This document shows positions 1 through 6,958 of a stretch of DNA of 14,531 nt, piece after piece. The stretch is from NCBI GenBank assembly GCA_022865555.1, contig JALHTD010000417.1, positions 1 through 14,531 on the forward strand, written 5' to 3'. The notes below the pieces were generated by a model, which saw only the letters and a program-made list of their open reading frames with translations, was not told where the DNA came from and ran no database searches. This DNA is from Thermoanaerobaculaceae bacterium (GTDB lineage Bacteria; Acidobacteriota; Thermoanaerobaculia; Thermoanaerobaculales; Thermoanaerobaculaceae). Made by a program: the position numbers and the translations under genes. Within the stretch, counting starts at the first letter, position 1, and the number at the start of each line of letters is the position of its first letter.

Positions 1-227
1 ACCGCCAGGTTGACGACCTGGCCCATGACCAGCGCGGCGAGGTCGACCTTCTTCTCCGCCTGGATCTTGCCGTTGGCTGTGACCTTGGCGACGACGTCCT
101 CGAGCGCGACCTTGGCCACCGACACCTCGGTGGGCGCGTGCTTCTTCTGGTACCAGTAGTAGTAGCCACCCCCGCCAAGGGCCACGGTCAACCCGCCGAG
201 AATCAGCCAGACTCGCCAGCGCCGCAT
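1..227 (-). CDS. HlyD/MacA-type membrane-fusion (periplasmic adaptor) protein, N-terminal part only
   Basis: The reading frame starts at the ATG at 227-225 and runs off the window edge after 75 codons. A strong Shine-Dalgarno (AGGAAGGTGAG) ends just before the ATG. Residues 1-5 are basic (MRRWR), followed by a hydrophobic anchor at about 6-24. The segment after it (PTEVSVAKV, ...VTANGKIQAEKKVDL..., MGQVV) has the 'novel value, extra feature, G-x-(I/V)-(Q/E)' pattern that opens the barrel and lipoyl domains of RND/ABC efflux adaptors such as MacA and HlyD. Such proteins sit in the inner membrane and link a pump to an outer-membrane channel. The partner pump genes would lie beyond base 1, downstream on the minus strand. 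Family assignment rests on the N-terminus only, so the substrate cannot be named. Confidence 0.72.
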   Translation of the reverse strand, partial: MRRWRVWLILGGLTVALGGGGYYYWYQKKHAPTEVSVAKVALEDVVAKVTANGKIQAEKKVDLAALVMGQVVNLA

Positions 228-468
228 GCTCACCTTCCTCTTCTCGCAGCCGCCACCCGCCGCGCGCTGCCCCTTATCCTCTGGACGCTGCCAGGACCGC
301 CAGAGATTTCCCCCGAGCGCCGCGCCACCCGGCGCGGACGCCAGCCGCCCGGACACACGCCTACCTCTTCCCAAGAGAATACGTTGAAGCCGGCTATTTG
401 TTCGCGGCGGGCAGATCGGCGCCGGACCAGGGAGGACCGTCCCCCTGGCAGCGGGCGGGCGGGCCTGG
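228..468. other. Intergenic region upstream of the adaptor gene
   Basis: This stretch of about 240 bases has no frame with convincing coding bias. On the minus strand, a hairpin lies at 448-427 (CCAGGG paired with CCCTGG, plus an inner GGA/TCC separated by a bulge), about 20 bases after the stop of the small Cys-rich frame. It has no T-run. A comparatively AT-rich patch around 376-410 includes TATTCT (minus, 381-376), a possible -10 for the adaptor gene, but the -35 (CGAACA-like) is poor. I see nothing else. Confidence 0.4.
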
Positions 469-606
469 TCAGCGCCACGGCAGCAGCTCGGCGGCGGAGC
501 GGTGCAGCGCGAGGCTCTCGAGGACGTCGCAGTCGAGCTTGCAGTTGCAGCGCCGGGCGCGGTGCGTCTGGGAGTCGGTCCAGAGAGGACAGCTCACGGC
601 TCGCAT
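469..606 (-). CDS. Candidate small Cys-rich protein, 45 residues, unknown function
   Basis: An ATG at 606-604 opens 45 codons ending in TGA at 471-469; an in-frame TAA lies only one codon upstream, so this is the full length possible from ATG. About 42 of 45 codons end in G or C, while first and second positions are clearly lower (roughly two thirds and just over half by my count), the pattern of real genes here. The peptide begins MRAVSCPLW and contains RRCNCKLDCDVLES, giving Cys at residues 6, 20, 22 and 26 (C-x13-C-x-C-x3-C), compatible with a metal site. There is no signal peptide. No Shine-Dalgarno is visible; TAACTT lies 5 bases before the ATG, as expected of a leaderless start. It could still be chance in a GC-rich gap. 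I do not recognise a family. Confidence 0.45.
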   Translation of the reverse strand: MRAVSCPLWTDSQTHRARRCNCKLDCDVLESLALHRSAAELLPWR

Positions 607-619
607 GGGTTAAGTTATT

Positions 620-691
620 GAAAAGAAAAGGTGGCGGGGTGGACGAGACTCGCCCACGGCGGGTGAGGGTGTGGGGCCGTGCCGAGTCTCG
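620..691 (-). terminator. Stem-loop tail and T-run behind the tRNA-Val/Asp operon
   Basis: Read on the minus strand, CGAGACTCG at 691-683 pairs with CGAGTCTCG at 652-644, and CACGGC at 681-676 with GCCGTG at 660-655. Together they make a 15-bp stem with a small internal loop and a 15-base C-rich loop. A second, competing stem uses GTGGGCG at 657-651 with CGCCAC at 636-631 (one bulged base), directly followed by CTTTTCTTTTC (630-620). The second stem plus T-run resembles an intrinsic terminator. The two stems share 651-657 and cannot both form. The arrangement most simply ends the tRNA transcript, but its geometry also allows attenuation. Confidence 0.42.
632..652 (-). repeat. 21-bp exact duplicate of the tRNA-Asp 3' end
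   Basis: Bases 632-652 are identical to 717-737, which hold the CCA, discriminator, acceptor 3' strand and the 3' half of the T-arm of tRNA-Asp. The two copies are in the same orientation and 85 bases apart, start to start. The match stops sharply on both sides (631 differs from 716, and 653 from 738). A 9-base part (cgagactcg) recurs inverted at 683-691. It could be the footprint of a past tRNA-targeted integration, or a decayed second tRNA-Asp. Confidence 0.75.
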
Positions 692-716
692 CTGAGAGCG
701 GTCTACGGAAGAGAGA

Positions 717-793
<77 letters not shown>

Positions 794-820
794 GCATCGT
801 CCCCAGATTGGCCCGGCGGG

Positions 821-895
821 TGGTGGGAGGTGTGGGATTTGAACCCGCGACCCCCTGCGTGTAAGGCAGGTGCTCTCCCGCTGAGCTAACCTCCC
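821..895 (-). tRNA. tRNA-Val (anticodon TAC), CCA encoded
   Basis: The minus strand folds as a cloverleaf: acceptor GGGAGGT/ACCTCCC, D-arm GCTC...GAGC, anticodon stem CCTGC/GCAGG with loop CTTACAC (anticodon TAC), and T-arm GCGGG-TTCAAAT-CCCAC, which carries one C-A mismatch. The discriminator is A, and CCA is encoded at 823-821. It is the first gene of the Val-Asp pair and lies about 20 bases after the predicted transcription start. Confidence 0.96.
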
Positions 896-922
896 GCGGA
901 CGCCTGCGCTCCGGGGACCGGC

Positions 923-951
923 ATCCTAGAGATACCTGGCATTTGTGTCAA
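923..951 (-). promoter_or_regulatory. Sigma-70-type promoter of the tRNA-Val/Asp operon
   Basis: On the minus strand, TTGACA (951-946) is a perfect -35 box, followed by exactly 17 bases and TAGGAT (928-923) as -10. The start would fall near 916, about 20 bases before tRNA-Val. The region after the -10 is very GC-rich (GCCGGTCCCCGG), a discriminator type that is classically linked to growth-rate and stringent control of stable-RNA promoters. Confidence 0.85.
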
Positions 952-971
952 GCCGGAATGCCGCCTACATT
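943..971 (+). promoter_or_regulatory. Likely promoter of the universal stress protein gene
   Basis: TTGTGT (943-948), a 17-base spacer and TACATT (966-971) form a moderate -35/-10 pair with a start near 978, about 25 bases before the coding start. Its -35 box overlaps, on the opposite strand, the TTGACA of the tRNA operon promoter (946-951), so the two polymerases would compete for the same bases. Confidence 0.5.
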
Positions 972-1003
972 GTGTCTCGAGAGAACTCGGCGGGGGGGTG
1001 GGC

Positions 1004-1471
1004 ATGTTTCGCAGGATCCTGGTCCCGGCTGACTTCACGGATGTGACCGCGCGCCCTTTGACGCTCGCCCTGGATCTGGCCAGGGCCGGGGCAGGCTCGG
1101 TGGTGCTTCTCACCGTCGTCGACGACTCCTTCCCAAACCCCGACATCCTCTCGTTCCAGCTCCCGTGGGCCGACTACCACCGGCACCTGCGTGACGAGGC
1201 GCAGCGCAGACTGGAGCAGCTGACCAAGGAGGTGAGCGGCGCCGGCGGCGTGGAGATCTGCGTGGTTCGTGGTCACCCGGCCCGCACCATCGTGCGGTTC
1301 GCCACCGAGGAGGCGTGCGACCTGATCGTGATGGCGACCCACGGACCCCGGGGTCTGCAGCACGCCCTGCTGGGCTCGGTCACCGACAAGGTCATCCGCC
1401 AGGTGCACTGCCCGGTGCTCGTGGTGCGCCTCCACGATCCGGAGTCCCCGGAAACGCCGGCGTCGCGGTGA
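1004..1471 (+). CDS. Universal stress protein (UspA family), single domain
   Basis: This 155-residue protein has the usual size of a one-domain Usp. The N-terminus (MFRRILVPADFTD) is the first beta strand with the nucleotide-facing Asp10. The C-terminal ATP-binding motif is ATHG-x9-GS at residues 111-125, followed by VIRQVHCPVLVVR, the standard last strand. Usp proteins of this ATP-binding type are cytosolic and respond to starvation or other stress, but no specific target can be read here. I chose ATG 1004, preceded by a G-rich Shine-Dalgarno; GTG at 998 in the same frame would add two residues. The gene stands alone, divergent from the tRNA operon and convergent with the crotonase gene, whose stop is only 7 bases away. 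Confidence 0.9.
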   Translation: MFRRILVPADFTDVTARPLTLALDLARAGAGSVVLLTVVDDSFPNPDILSFQLPWADYHRHLRDEAQRRLEQLTKEVSGAGGVEICVVRGHPARTIVRFATEEACDLIVMATHGPRGLQHALLGSVTDKVIRQVHCPVLVVRLHDPESPETPASR

Positions 1472-1478
1472 CGGACGA

Positions 1479-2252
1479 CTAGTCCCCCTCGAGCCAGTCG
1501 GGGAACGACCTCTTCTCGAGAAAGTGCGCGACACCACGCTGGCACTCTGGGTGGGCGCGCTGGCGGGCGTTGGCGTGGGCTGCCTCGGCGAGCTGCTGGT
1601 CGAGCTGCGGCAGGGTGAAGGCGAGCAGCAGCCGCTTGCTCTCCGCGATGGCGCTGGGCGAGGCCTTGTGGCAGACCTCTCGGGCCCAGGCCTCGGCCGC
1701 ACCGCGCGGGTCGTCCGTGACCCTGTCGACGAGCCCCAGGGTCAGCGCAGCCTGGGCGTCCAGTGGGTGCGGATCCAGCACCAGGCCGGCCAGCGTTGCT
1801 GGGGAGAGCCGCCGGGGCAGGAACGTGGCGACCAGCGCCGGCACGAACCCCAGCCGCACCTCGGAGAACTGGAAGCGGGCCTCGGGCGAGGCCACGACCA
1901 GATCGCAAGCGGCCGCGAGGCCGGCGCCCCCGCCGTAGGCCGCGCCCTGCACCGCGGCCACCGTGAGAAGGGGGCACCGCAGCAGTGCGGCGTAGAGCGC
2001 CGCGAGGCGCCCGGCGTCGCGCTCCTCGGCGGGCGCGCCCGCGCCGGCCGAAAGCTCACGCAGGTCGGCGCCGGTGCAGAAGTACCTGCCGCTCCCGGTC
2101 ATCACCAGCGCGCGTGCCCCGCCCTCGTGGGCCGCTGCGAGCGCCGAGCTCAGGTCCGCCACCAACTCCGCCGCGAGGGCGTTGCCGGTCTCGGGTCGGG
2201 CCAGCTCCAGCACCGTGACCGCGCCGCGCCGGTGCACCTTCACGAATGGCAT
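1479..2252 (-). CDS. Enoyl-CoA hydratase/isomerase (crotonase) family protein
   Basis: This 257-residue protein is full length for a crotonase. The oxyanion-hole segments are visible at about 58-64 (FCTGADL) and 104-112 (AAYGGGAGL). Glu131 in SEVRLGFVPAL aligns with the first catalytic Glu of rat crotonase, and the same segment resembles methylglutaconyl-CoA hydratases of the LiuC type. The C-terminus (FLEKRSFPDW) is also family-typical. I cannot find the second catalytic Glu: its expected place, near residues 151-156, holds PATLAG, so isomerase or another acyl-CoA reaction remains possible. The substrate would be a CoA thioester in the cytosol. The gene begins 10 bases after the upstream membrane protein gene. 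No Shine-Dalgarno is present; TAGCAT lies 7 bases before ATG and shares its TAG with the upstream stop codon. Confidence 0.85.
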   Translation of the reverse strand: MPFVKVHRRGAVTVLELARPETGNALAAELVADLSSALAAAHEGGARALVMTGSGRYFCTGADLRELSAGAGAPAEERDAGRLAALYAALLRCPLLTVAAVQGAAYGGGAGLAAACDLVVASPEARFQFSEVRLGFVPALVATFLPRRLSPATLAGLVLDPHPLDAQAALTLGLVDRVTDDPRGAAEAWAREVCHKASPSAIAESKRLLLAFTLPQLDQQLAEAAHANARQRAHPECQRGVAHFLEKRSFPDWLEGD

Positions 2253-2262
2253 GGCCGGAATG

Positions 2263-3387
2263 CTACCACTCGAGCAGGATCCGCCCGCCCTGCGGGAGCA
2301 ATCGCCAGCGTACCCGCCGGAGCGCCTCGAGCACCGGCACAGCGCGCCTCAGGCCGGCGACGACCCCTGCGTTTCCGGGGACGCGGTCGGCAGCCTCAGC
2401 GAACCGCCTCACCAGTCGGGCGAGTTCGGTCCCGCGTACGACCCCGGACTCCCCCGCGATCGGCCCGCGCGGGAGCCTGCCGAGGAGGTCGGGGCGCGAG
2501 GCGACCGCGAGGCCGGGTCCGGGGAGCACCCAGAGGTCGCCGAGCAGGCCGCGCCAGTGGTGCGCGCCGATAGGCGTCTCGATCGCCGTGTCCCCACCGA
2601 GGCTCAGCAGCCTTCGGACATCCCAGGAGAGGGTCGTTGCTGGCAGCGCCACACCCCAACCGCCGCCTTCGAGGACCAGGCAGGCCGGCCCATGAGGCAC
2701 CCACTGGGCGGGGGCCACCGCAGCCGCGAGGGCCCCGATGTCCGCGGTGGCGACGACGGCCGGATCGGAAGCACCGGGGAGTTCTGGCGGGCTGCCCGAC
2801 GTCGCTTCGAGCGTCGAACGGCCCGCGCGGACCTGCCACCAGCGGTCGCCGACGCGCGCGAGCGCCGACAACTGCCCCACTCCAACCACGGACGGACCGC
2901 TGCTGCCGCTCGACTCCAGCAGGTCTGGCGAGGACGCGAGTGCGACGTGCACCGTGCCGGTCGGAGTGGGTTCGCTCCGAATCGCGACGCCCTTGGTCTC
3001 CGCGACCTGCCGTAGCGCGCGCGCCGAGCCCCCGTCCACCTCTGCCGAGGCTGCGAGGTCGCCGCCTCTCCACCAGAGGACCAGGGGACCCAGTGCGCCG
3101 GCGGCGAGGGCGGCCGCCGCTCCGCGCATACTGGGCGCCGCGAGGTCGGCGTGGGGGGCTGCGAGCCGGAGCAGCGCGACCGCTTGGGGGTGCCGGGCGG
3201 CCCAGCGCAAGGTGCGGACCGGATCGGCGACCACGAGCACCCCTTCGGCGACGACGGGCGAACGGCTGGCGGCGGCGGCGAGCGCGTCCGCCGGCGCGAG
3301 AGGGGCGGCCGTCCACCACCGCCAGGCGAGCACGGCCGCGGCGGCGAGGACGCCGACGGCAGCGAGGAGAAGGGTGAAGCGCCGCAT
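2263..3387 (-). CDS. Unrecognised membrane-anchored protein, 374 residues
   Basis: The frame has strong G/C bias at codon third positions and starts at ATG 3387, 32 bases from the divergent glycosyltransferase. The N-terminus (MRRF, then a hydrophobic stretch at about 5-22 ending in WRWW) is a signal anchor, so the remaining roughly 345 residues should face the periplasm. The segment after the anchor (PADALAAAASRSPVVAEG, VADPVRTLRWAARHPQ) and the repeated 'glycine, hydrophobic strand' texture recall DUF3352-like exported proteins, but I do not claim membership. There are no Cys-rich motifs and no catalytic signature. It has no Shine-Dalgarno; TACGCT lies 8 bases before the ATG. It forms a likely two-gene unit with the crotonase gene. 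Function unknown. Confidence 0.7.
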   Translation of the reverse strand: MRRFTLLLAAVGVLAAAAVLAWRWWTAAPLAPADALAAAASRSPVVAEGVLVVADPVRTLRWAARHPQAVALLRLAAPHADLAAPSMRGAAAALAAGALGPLVLWWRGGDLAASAEVDGGSARALRQVAETKGVAIRSEPTPTGTVHVALASSPDLLESSGSSGPSVVGVGQLSALARVGDRWWQVRAGRSTLEATSGSPPELPGASDPAVVATADIGALAAAVAPAQWVPHGPACLVLEGGGWGVALPATTLSWDVRRLLSLGGDTAIETPIGAHHWRGLLGDLWVLPGPGLAVASRPDLLGRLPRGPIAGESGVVRGTELARLVRRFAEAADRVPGNAGVVAGLRRAVPVLEALRRVRWRLLPQGGRILLEW

Positions 3388-3419
3388 GGTCGGGTAGCGT
3401 AGTGTAACCTCTTCCGAGC
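3388..3419. promoter_or_regulatory. Short divergent start region between the membrane protein and glycan operon
   Basis: Only 32 bases separate the two divergent ATGs. On the minus strand TACGCT (3401-3396) and TACACT (3406-3401) are possible -10 boxes. On the plus strand TAACCT (3405-3410) lies 9 bases before the glycosyltransferase ATG. Neither gene has a clear -35 or Shine-Dalgarno, and any -35 would have to lie inside the opposing coding sequence. Confidence 0.35.
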
Positions 3420-4712
3420 ATGAGCCGACGGCTCCGGGCGACTGCGCTGTTCTTCCTGCACCTGTTGCGGGACCTCGTCGGCACGCTGGCGGCGCGGCTG
3501 CGCCGCAGCTACCGCCGGACCGTGCTGGGCGAGGAGTCCCTGACCGTCGGGGTGGACATCTTCCCGTTCTTCGAGCGCATGACGGGCGTGGGCTGGTACG
3601 AGTGGAACCTGCTGGCCCGCCTCCCGGAGGTGGACCCGCAGGTCGAGCTGCGGTTTTACGCGCACACCTTCGGCGCTCCGGACGAGCCCCCGCCGCCGTT
3701 GCTGCCGACCACCGTGCGGAGCCGGTTCCGCTTTCATCACATGCCACGGGGTTTTCTGCTGCCCGTGCGGCCGACCATGCGCCTCTTGCGCCTGATCGCG
3801 GAGCCGGCGCTGTTGTTCCTGGACGGCAACGACGTGTTCTTCGCCCCCAACTTCTTCGTGCCACGGCGCCACCTGGCCGCGGTGCGTTCGCTGGTTCCGA
3901 CCGTTCACGACCTGGCTTTCCTCCGCCTGCCGCACACCGTCCAGCGTGAGACCCTGGACAACCTCCACCGTCACTTCCCGGGCGTGCTGTTCGCGGCCGA
4001 CGCGCTGATCGCGGTTTCGGCGGCGACGGCCGGCGACCTCGCGGGGTTGGCCGGGGTCAACCCACGGCGCGTGCACGTGATCCACGAGGGTGTGGACCCT
4101 TCTTTATTCGCCGGCGGCTCGAACCCGCCCTACGGCCTGCCGTCCCGCTATCTGCTGTTCGTGTCCACCCTCGAGCCGCGCAAGAACGTCGTCAACCTCC
4201 TGGAGGGTTTCGCCCGGGCAGTCGCCCAGGGGTACCCCGGGGAGCTTCTGCTGGTCGGTCGCTGGGGGTGGCACGCGGAGGCCGCCCAGCAGGCCCTGGA
4301 GCGCTCGCCGGTCCGCGGGCGCATCCGCCACCTGGACTACCTCGCACGCGAGGCGCTGTCGGACGTGATGCGCGGGGCGGAGGCGCTGGTGTTCCCTTCG
4401 CTGCTGGAGGGGTTCGGGCTCCCGGTGGTGGAGGCGATGGCCTGCGGCGTGCCGGTAATCGTCTCGAGGGCCTCCTCGCTGCCGGAGGTGGCAGGGGAGG
4501 CTGGGCTGTACGTGGACCCGGCGAGCCCGGCCGAGATCGCCTCGGCCATCATGCGGCTCGCCACTGACCCGCTTCTGCGTGACTGCCTGTCGAATGCCGG
4601 GCGGGAGCGTGCCCAGCGCTTCCGCTGGGAGGAGACGGCGCGCGCGACCGCGGCGGTGCTGCGCCGGGCAGGGGGCCTGCCGGAGCGGTTTGCCGATGCG
4701 TATCGCGTTTGA
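3420..4712 (+). CDS. Glycosyltransferase family 4 (GT-B fold), first of four in the operon
   Basis: This 430-residue protein begins with about 35 residues that are amphipathic and basic (likely membrane association), followed by the N-terminal Rossmann domain. The glycine loop is at 52-58 (ERMTGVG), VPTVHDLAF is at 159-167, and the acceptor/linker region is at about 190-225. The C-terminal donor-binding domain contains STLEPRKN (249-256) and the retaining GT4 signature E330-G-F-G-L-P-V-V-E338 followed by AMACGVPVI. GT4 enzymes move a sugar from a nucleotide-sugar to a glycan with retention, here presumably on a lipid-linked intermediate at the inner leaflet. The closest style is WbaZ/MtfB-like mannosyltransferases, but the donor sugar cannot be read. 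It overlaps the next gene by 17 bases. Confidence 0.9.
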   Translation: MSRRLRATALFFLHLLRDLVGTLAARLRRSYRRTVLGEESLTVGVDIFPFFERMTGVGWYEWNLLARLPEVDPQVELRFYAHTFGAPDEPPPPLLPTTVRSRFRFHHMPRGFLLPVRPTMRLLRLIAEPALLFLDGNDVFFAPNFFVPRRHLAAVRSLVPTVHDLAFLRLPHTVQRETLDNLHRHFPGVLFAADALIAVSAATAGDLAGLAGVNPRRVHVIHEGVDPSLFAGGSNPPYGLPSRYLLFVSTLEPRKNVVNLLEGFARAVAQGYPGELLLVGRWGWHAEAAQQALERSPVRGRIRHLDYLAREALSDVMRGAEALVFPSLLEGFGLPVVEAMACGVPVIVSRASSLPEVAGEAGLYVDPASPAEIASAIMRLATDPLLRDCLSNAGRERAQRFRWEETARATAAVLRRAGGLPERFADAYRV

Positions 4713-5859
4713 TGCCCGCTCGCTGATCGGCCCCCGCACCGGGGTGGGGGTCTGGCTCGAGGGATTGCTGCGCGGGCTGGTGGCCACGACGGACTGGCGT
4801 TTCCTGCTCTGCCTCCCGCGCCGGGTCGCCCGGCTCGGCCTCGAGGACCTGGGGGACAGAGCGGCCGTGATCGCCCCCGCGGTTGGGCTCCCCGGCACGC
4901 TCTGGCTGCACACCGTGGCTGCGCCAATGCTGGTCGGGCGCGCGGACGCCTACGTGGGCACCCTGGGGGTGCTCCCCCGGCGCCTCGCCACTCCGAACGT
5001 GCTGGTGGTGCACGACCTGACGCCGCGCTCCCACCCTGGCCGGCACACGCTTGCCAACCGCTTCTGCTTCAACGCGTACTTCGAAGAGTCGCTGGGCCGG
5101 GCGGCGACGCTGGTCTGCATCTCGCAGGCGACCCGCTCTGCGATCGACCGCGTTGAGCCGCGGGCGGCGCAGCGCGCTCTTGTGATTCCCGCGGCGGTGG
5201 ACTCGTTCTTCTCGCCGGGCGCAGGGGACGGCGAGGGGGAGTCCACGCGCCGACGTTTTGCGGGGGGCAGGCCATACCTGGTGCAGCTCGGGACGCTGGA
5301 GCCCCGCAAGGGCATCGCCACCCTGCTGGCCGCCCATGGGATGCTCCTCGGGCAGCACCCCGGCGCTCCAGAGCTGGTGCTCGCCGGCGGCCGGGGCTGG
5401 GGCGGAGGGTGGCTGGAGCAGGCGCTGGCCCGCCACCCCCGCCGGGCAAGCGTCCACCTGCCGGGGTACGTGGACCGTGAAGACGCCCGCGACCTGCTGC
5501 GCCACGCCGAGCTCGTGGTCCTGGCTTCCGACGAGGAGGGGTTCGGCCTGCCGCTCGCGGAGGCACTCGGGTGCGGGGCCGCGTGTGTCGCCTCGGACGC
5601 GCCGGCCCTGGTGGAAGTGGCCGGTGGCGCCGCCCGGCACTTTCCGCGCGGGGACGCCGCCGCCCTGGCGGCGCTGCTGGACGAAGCACTCGAGCCCGAG
5701 GTGCGGCGGGAGCTGCGCGATGCGGCCTGCACGCGGGCCGCGGCTCTCGGGTGGGACGGGCCGCTTTCCGCATGGCGGGAGCTGCTCTCTCGGGTGGCGG
5801 GTGGGCACTCCGGGCCGGGCGAGCTTAGAATGCCGGGCGATGGGGCGGCTCGGGATTGA
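4696..5859 (+). CDS. Glycosyltransferase family 4, second of four
   Basis: I start this 387-residue protein at ATG 4696, inside the last codons of the preceding gene, because MRIAFDARSL is the typical first beta strand of the family; an upstream in-frame ATG at 4579 would only add translated neighbour sequence. The glycine loop is RTGVGV (14-19), the central strand VLVVHDLTP (102-110), then LGTLEPRKG (198-206) and the donor site E281-G-F-G-L-P-L-A-E289. It resembles the flanking transferases in order of motifs, consistent with tandem duplication and divergence. It ends 20 bases inside the next gene, so translation is probably coupled. The donor and acceptor are not determined. Confidence 0.88.
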   Translation: MRIAFDARSLIGPRTGVGVWLEGLLRGLVATTDWRFLLCLPRRVARLGLEDLGDRAAVIAPAVGLPGTLWLHTVAAPMLVGRADAYVGTLGVLPRRLATPNVLVVHDLTPRSHPGRHTLANRFCFNAYFEESLGRAATLVCISQATRSAIDRVEPRAAQRALVIPAAVDSFFSPGAGDGEGESTRRRFAGGRPYLVQLGTLEPRKGIATLLAAHGMLLGQHPGAPELVLAGGRGWGGGWLEQALARHPRRASVHLPGYVDREDARDLLRHAELVVLASDEEGFGLPLAEALGCGAACVASDAPALVEVAGGAARHFPRGDAAALAALLDEALEPEVRRELRDAACTRAAALGWDGPLSAWRELLSRVAGGHSGPGELRMPGDGAARD

Positions 5860-6958
5860 CGCGCGCAAGCTCGACGACTACGGGATCGGGTCCTACCTGC
5901 AGGGACTCCTCGGAGAGTTGGTGCTTCTCGACCCACCCGGGGGGATCGTGCTGCTGGTCGCGGGCGAAAGCCGCGACCTCCTTCCCGAGGTTCCCGAGAC
6001 CTGGCGCCTGATCGAGGTGGATGCCCCCGGCTACTCGCTCCGGGAGCAGGCCACCGTGCTCGCCGCTGCGGTGCGGGCCCACGTCGACCTGCTGCACGTT
6101 CCCCACTACGTGCTGCCGTGGCTCTTCCCGCGCCGAATGGTTGTCACGGTCCACGACATCATCCACGTGCTCTTTCCCGAGTTCCTCCCGAGCTCCCTGG
6201 GGTTTGCCTACGCGCGGATGTCGATCCGCGCCGCGGTCCGGCGCGCCCGACGCGTGATCACGGGTTCACGTACCACGGCCGAAGACCTCAAGCGCCTGTT
6301 CGGGGCGAGCGAGAGCCGCCTGCGGGTGATCCCCCACGGCGTCCACGCCGAGTTCCTGACCGGCGGCGACCCGGCTGCGGACGATGCGGCTCGCGCTCGG
6401 CTCGGGGTCGCCCAGCCCTACCTGCTGCACGTGGGCAACCACAAGCCCCACAAGAACGCCGAAGGGCTGCTCAAGGCCTACCAGTTGCTGGTGCACGACG
6501 GACGGGGGCCGGTGCCCCCCCTGCTCATGGTGGGCGGTTTTTCCCCCGACGGCCAGCTAGCGGCGCGCGCCCGCGCAATGGGGCTCGCGGAGCGGGTCCG
6601 GTGCCTCGGGCACGTCGAGCGCGGGGAGTTGGCGGCTCTCTTCCGCGGGGCCGCGGCCTTCGTCTACCCCACCCTCTACGAGGGGTTCGGGCTGCCGGTG
6701 CTGGAGGCGATGGCGTGCGGCGTTCCCGTGGTGGCCGGGGACATCCCCGCGGTCCGGGAGGTGGCAGGAGACAGCGTCGTGCGGGTCAACCCGCGAGACG
6801 TGGTGGAGCTGGTCGCCGCGGTGCGTCGTCTCCTCGAGCAGCCCGAGCTGCAGCACCAGCTACGCGAGCGCGGTCGGGCGCGAGCACTCGACTTCTCGTG
6901 GCGGCGAGCGGCGGAGGCAACGCTCGATGTGTACAGGGCGGTTCGGGAGGAGTCGTGA
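5840..6958 (+). CDS. Glycosyltransferase family 4, third of four
   Basis: This 372-residue protein starts at ATG 5840 with MGRLGIDARKLDDYGIGSY, again the first strand plus glycine loop of the family. VVTVHDIIH is at 101-109, LLHVGNHKPHKN at 195-206, and E281-G-F-G-L-P-V-L-E289 is followed by AMACGVPVV. The DNA for that last block is nearly identical to that of the first transferase. Its start has no good Shine-Dalgarno; TAGAAT lies 8 bases upstream within the previous gene, so an internal leaderless promoter is possible besides coupled translation. The stop TGA overlaps the next ATG by one base (TGATG). Confidence 0.9.
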   Translation: MGRLGIDARKLDDYGIGSYLQGLLGELVLLDPPGGIVLLVAGESRDLLPEVPETWRLIEVDAPGYSLREQATVLAAAVRAHVDLLHVPHYVLPWLFPRRMVVTVHDIIHVLFPEFLPSSLGFAYARMSIRAAVRRARRVITGSRTTAEDLKRLFGASESRLRVIPHGVHAEFLTGGDPAADDAARARLGVAQPYLLHVGNHKPHKNAEGLLKAYQLLVHDGRGPVPPLLMVGGFSPDGQLAARARAMGLAERVRCLGHVERGELAALFRGAAAFVYPTLYEGFGLPVLEAMACGVPVVAGDIPAVREVAGDSVVRVNPRDVVELVAAVRRLLEQPELQHQLRERGRARALDFSWRRAAEATLDVYRAVREES

